Shown: piece after piece, positions 5,072 through 5,261 of the stretch | Layout: each line of letters begins with the position of its first letter | How positions within the stretch are numbered: the stretch's first letter is position 1 | NCBI GenBank assembly: GCA_002923335.1 | Contig: BEHZ01000118.1 | Coordinates: forward strand, 1 to 5,261 | Length of the DNA: 5,261 nucleotides | Direction of reading: 5' to 3' | Origin: a bacterium HR23 | Lineage (GTDB): Bacteria; Chloroflexota; Dehalococcoidia; Lucifugimonadales; HRBIN23 | Translations under genes and position numbers: made by a program | The notes under the pieces: generated by a model | Database searches by the model: none | Told to the model about the DNA's origin: nothing | The model's input: only the letters and a program-made list of their open reading frames with translations

Positions 5072-5261
5072 ATGCCAACGGGAACCCCTTCCGAAGCCAA
5101 ACCCTCCCCTTCCCCCCACCCCAACCCGACGGTGGTGAAAGTCGGCCTTCTCGCCCTCCTTTTTCTGACGGGGGCGGCTCTCTCGGCCCTGGTGTGGGAG
5201 TATATCGCCTTCGCCTGGGTGGGGGTTGTAGCCTGGTGGGGAATCCTTTTGACGGTGGCGG
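5072..5261 (+). CDS. Membrane protein of unknown function, N-terminus only (possibly FtsK/SpoIIIE-type)
   Basis: Only 63 residues are visible before the window ends. Residues 1-20 are hydrophilic and rich in Pro and Ser (PSPSPHPNP at 11-19). Two hydrophobic segments follow: about 22-41, and about 44 beyond 63, the latter rich in Trp (Trp49, Trp55, Trp56). There is no cleavable signal peptide pattern, and the N-terminal tail is probably cytoplasmic. A short loop with Glu43 separates the two segments, indicating a multi-pass inner-membrane protein. The gene lies 75 bp after RNase J on the same strand, with its own plausible promoter and ribosome binding site. In several bacteria an RNase J gene sits near an ftsK/spoIIIE DNA translocase gene, whose product also begins with several membrane helices. 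That is my leading guess, but no diagnostic ATPase motif is in view, so function is not assigned. Confidence 0.75.
   Translation, partial: MPTGTPSEAKPSPSPHPNPTVVKVGLLALLFLTGAALSALVWEYIAFAWVGVVAWWGILLTVA

Noticed and set aside
1..5261. CRISPR arrays, tRNA or rRNA genes, insertion sequences, toxin-antitoxin or defence genes
   Set aside because: Almost every base lies in a confidently identified housekeeping gene. The spacers are 2-84 bp and hold no repeats, tRNA-like folds or transposase remnants. MazG here is the two-domain housekeeping form with no mazE or mazF partner adjacent.

Overview
This is a GC-rich, gene-dense chromosomal segment from a bacterium. It carries housekeeping genes only, with no sign of mobile DNA. 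The GC-rich third codon positions, arginine-rich proteins and very short intergenic gaps fit a free-living bacterium, possibly a thermophile. An RNase J followed by a membrane-protein gene, beside a family 4 uracil-DNA glycosylase, loosely suggests Chloroflexota or a neighbouring lineage. That is a guess from gene content and remembered gene order, not a demonstrated assignment.

Layout. Two gene sets diverge from an 84-bp spacer (2627-2710). Leftward on the minus strand run mazG (1850-2626, two-domain nucleotide pyrophosphohydrolase), glyA (482-1771, serine hydroxymethyltransferase) and the first 159 codons of pheS (1-479, phenylalanyl-tRNA synthetase alpha chain), which leaves the window. 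The glyA stop and the pheS start are only 2 bp apart, so these two are probably translationally coupled. Rightward on the plus strand run a family 4 iron-sulfur uracil-DNA glycosylase (2711-3319), RNase J (3341-4996) and the N-terminus of a membrane protein (from 5072), which leaves the window. No gene-free stretch exceeds 84 bp. The spacers hold recognisable Shine-Dalgarno sites and weak sigma-70-like -10 elements. The best of these, a perfect TATAAT, overlaps the RNase J stop codon.

How the genes fit together. Several products touch nucleotide and nucleic-acid quality control. MazG removes non-canonical nucleoside triphosphates, GlyA supplies the methylene-tetrahydrofolate needed for thymidylate synthesis, and the glycosylase excises uracil from DNA. 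RNase J matures and degrades RNA, and PheS charges tRNA-Phe. I see no clearly new multi-gene system. The points most worth a second look are a sliding-clamp-binding-like pentapeptide at the glycosylase C-terminus, a Ser-to-His change in the RNase J H-x-S-G-H loop, a perfect 11-bp hairpin inside glyA, and the promoter-plus-hairpin leader between RNase J and the last gene.
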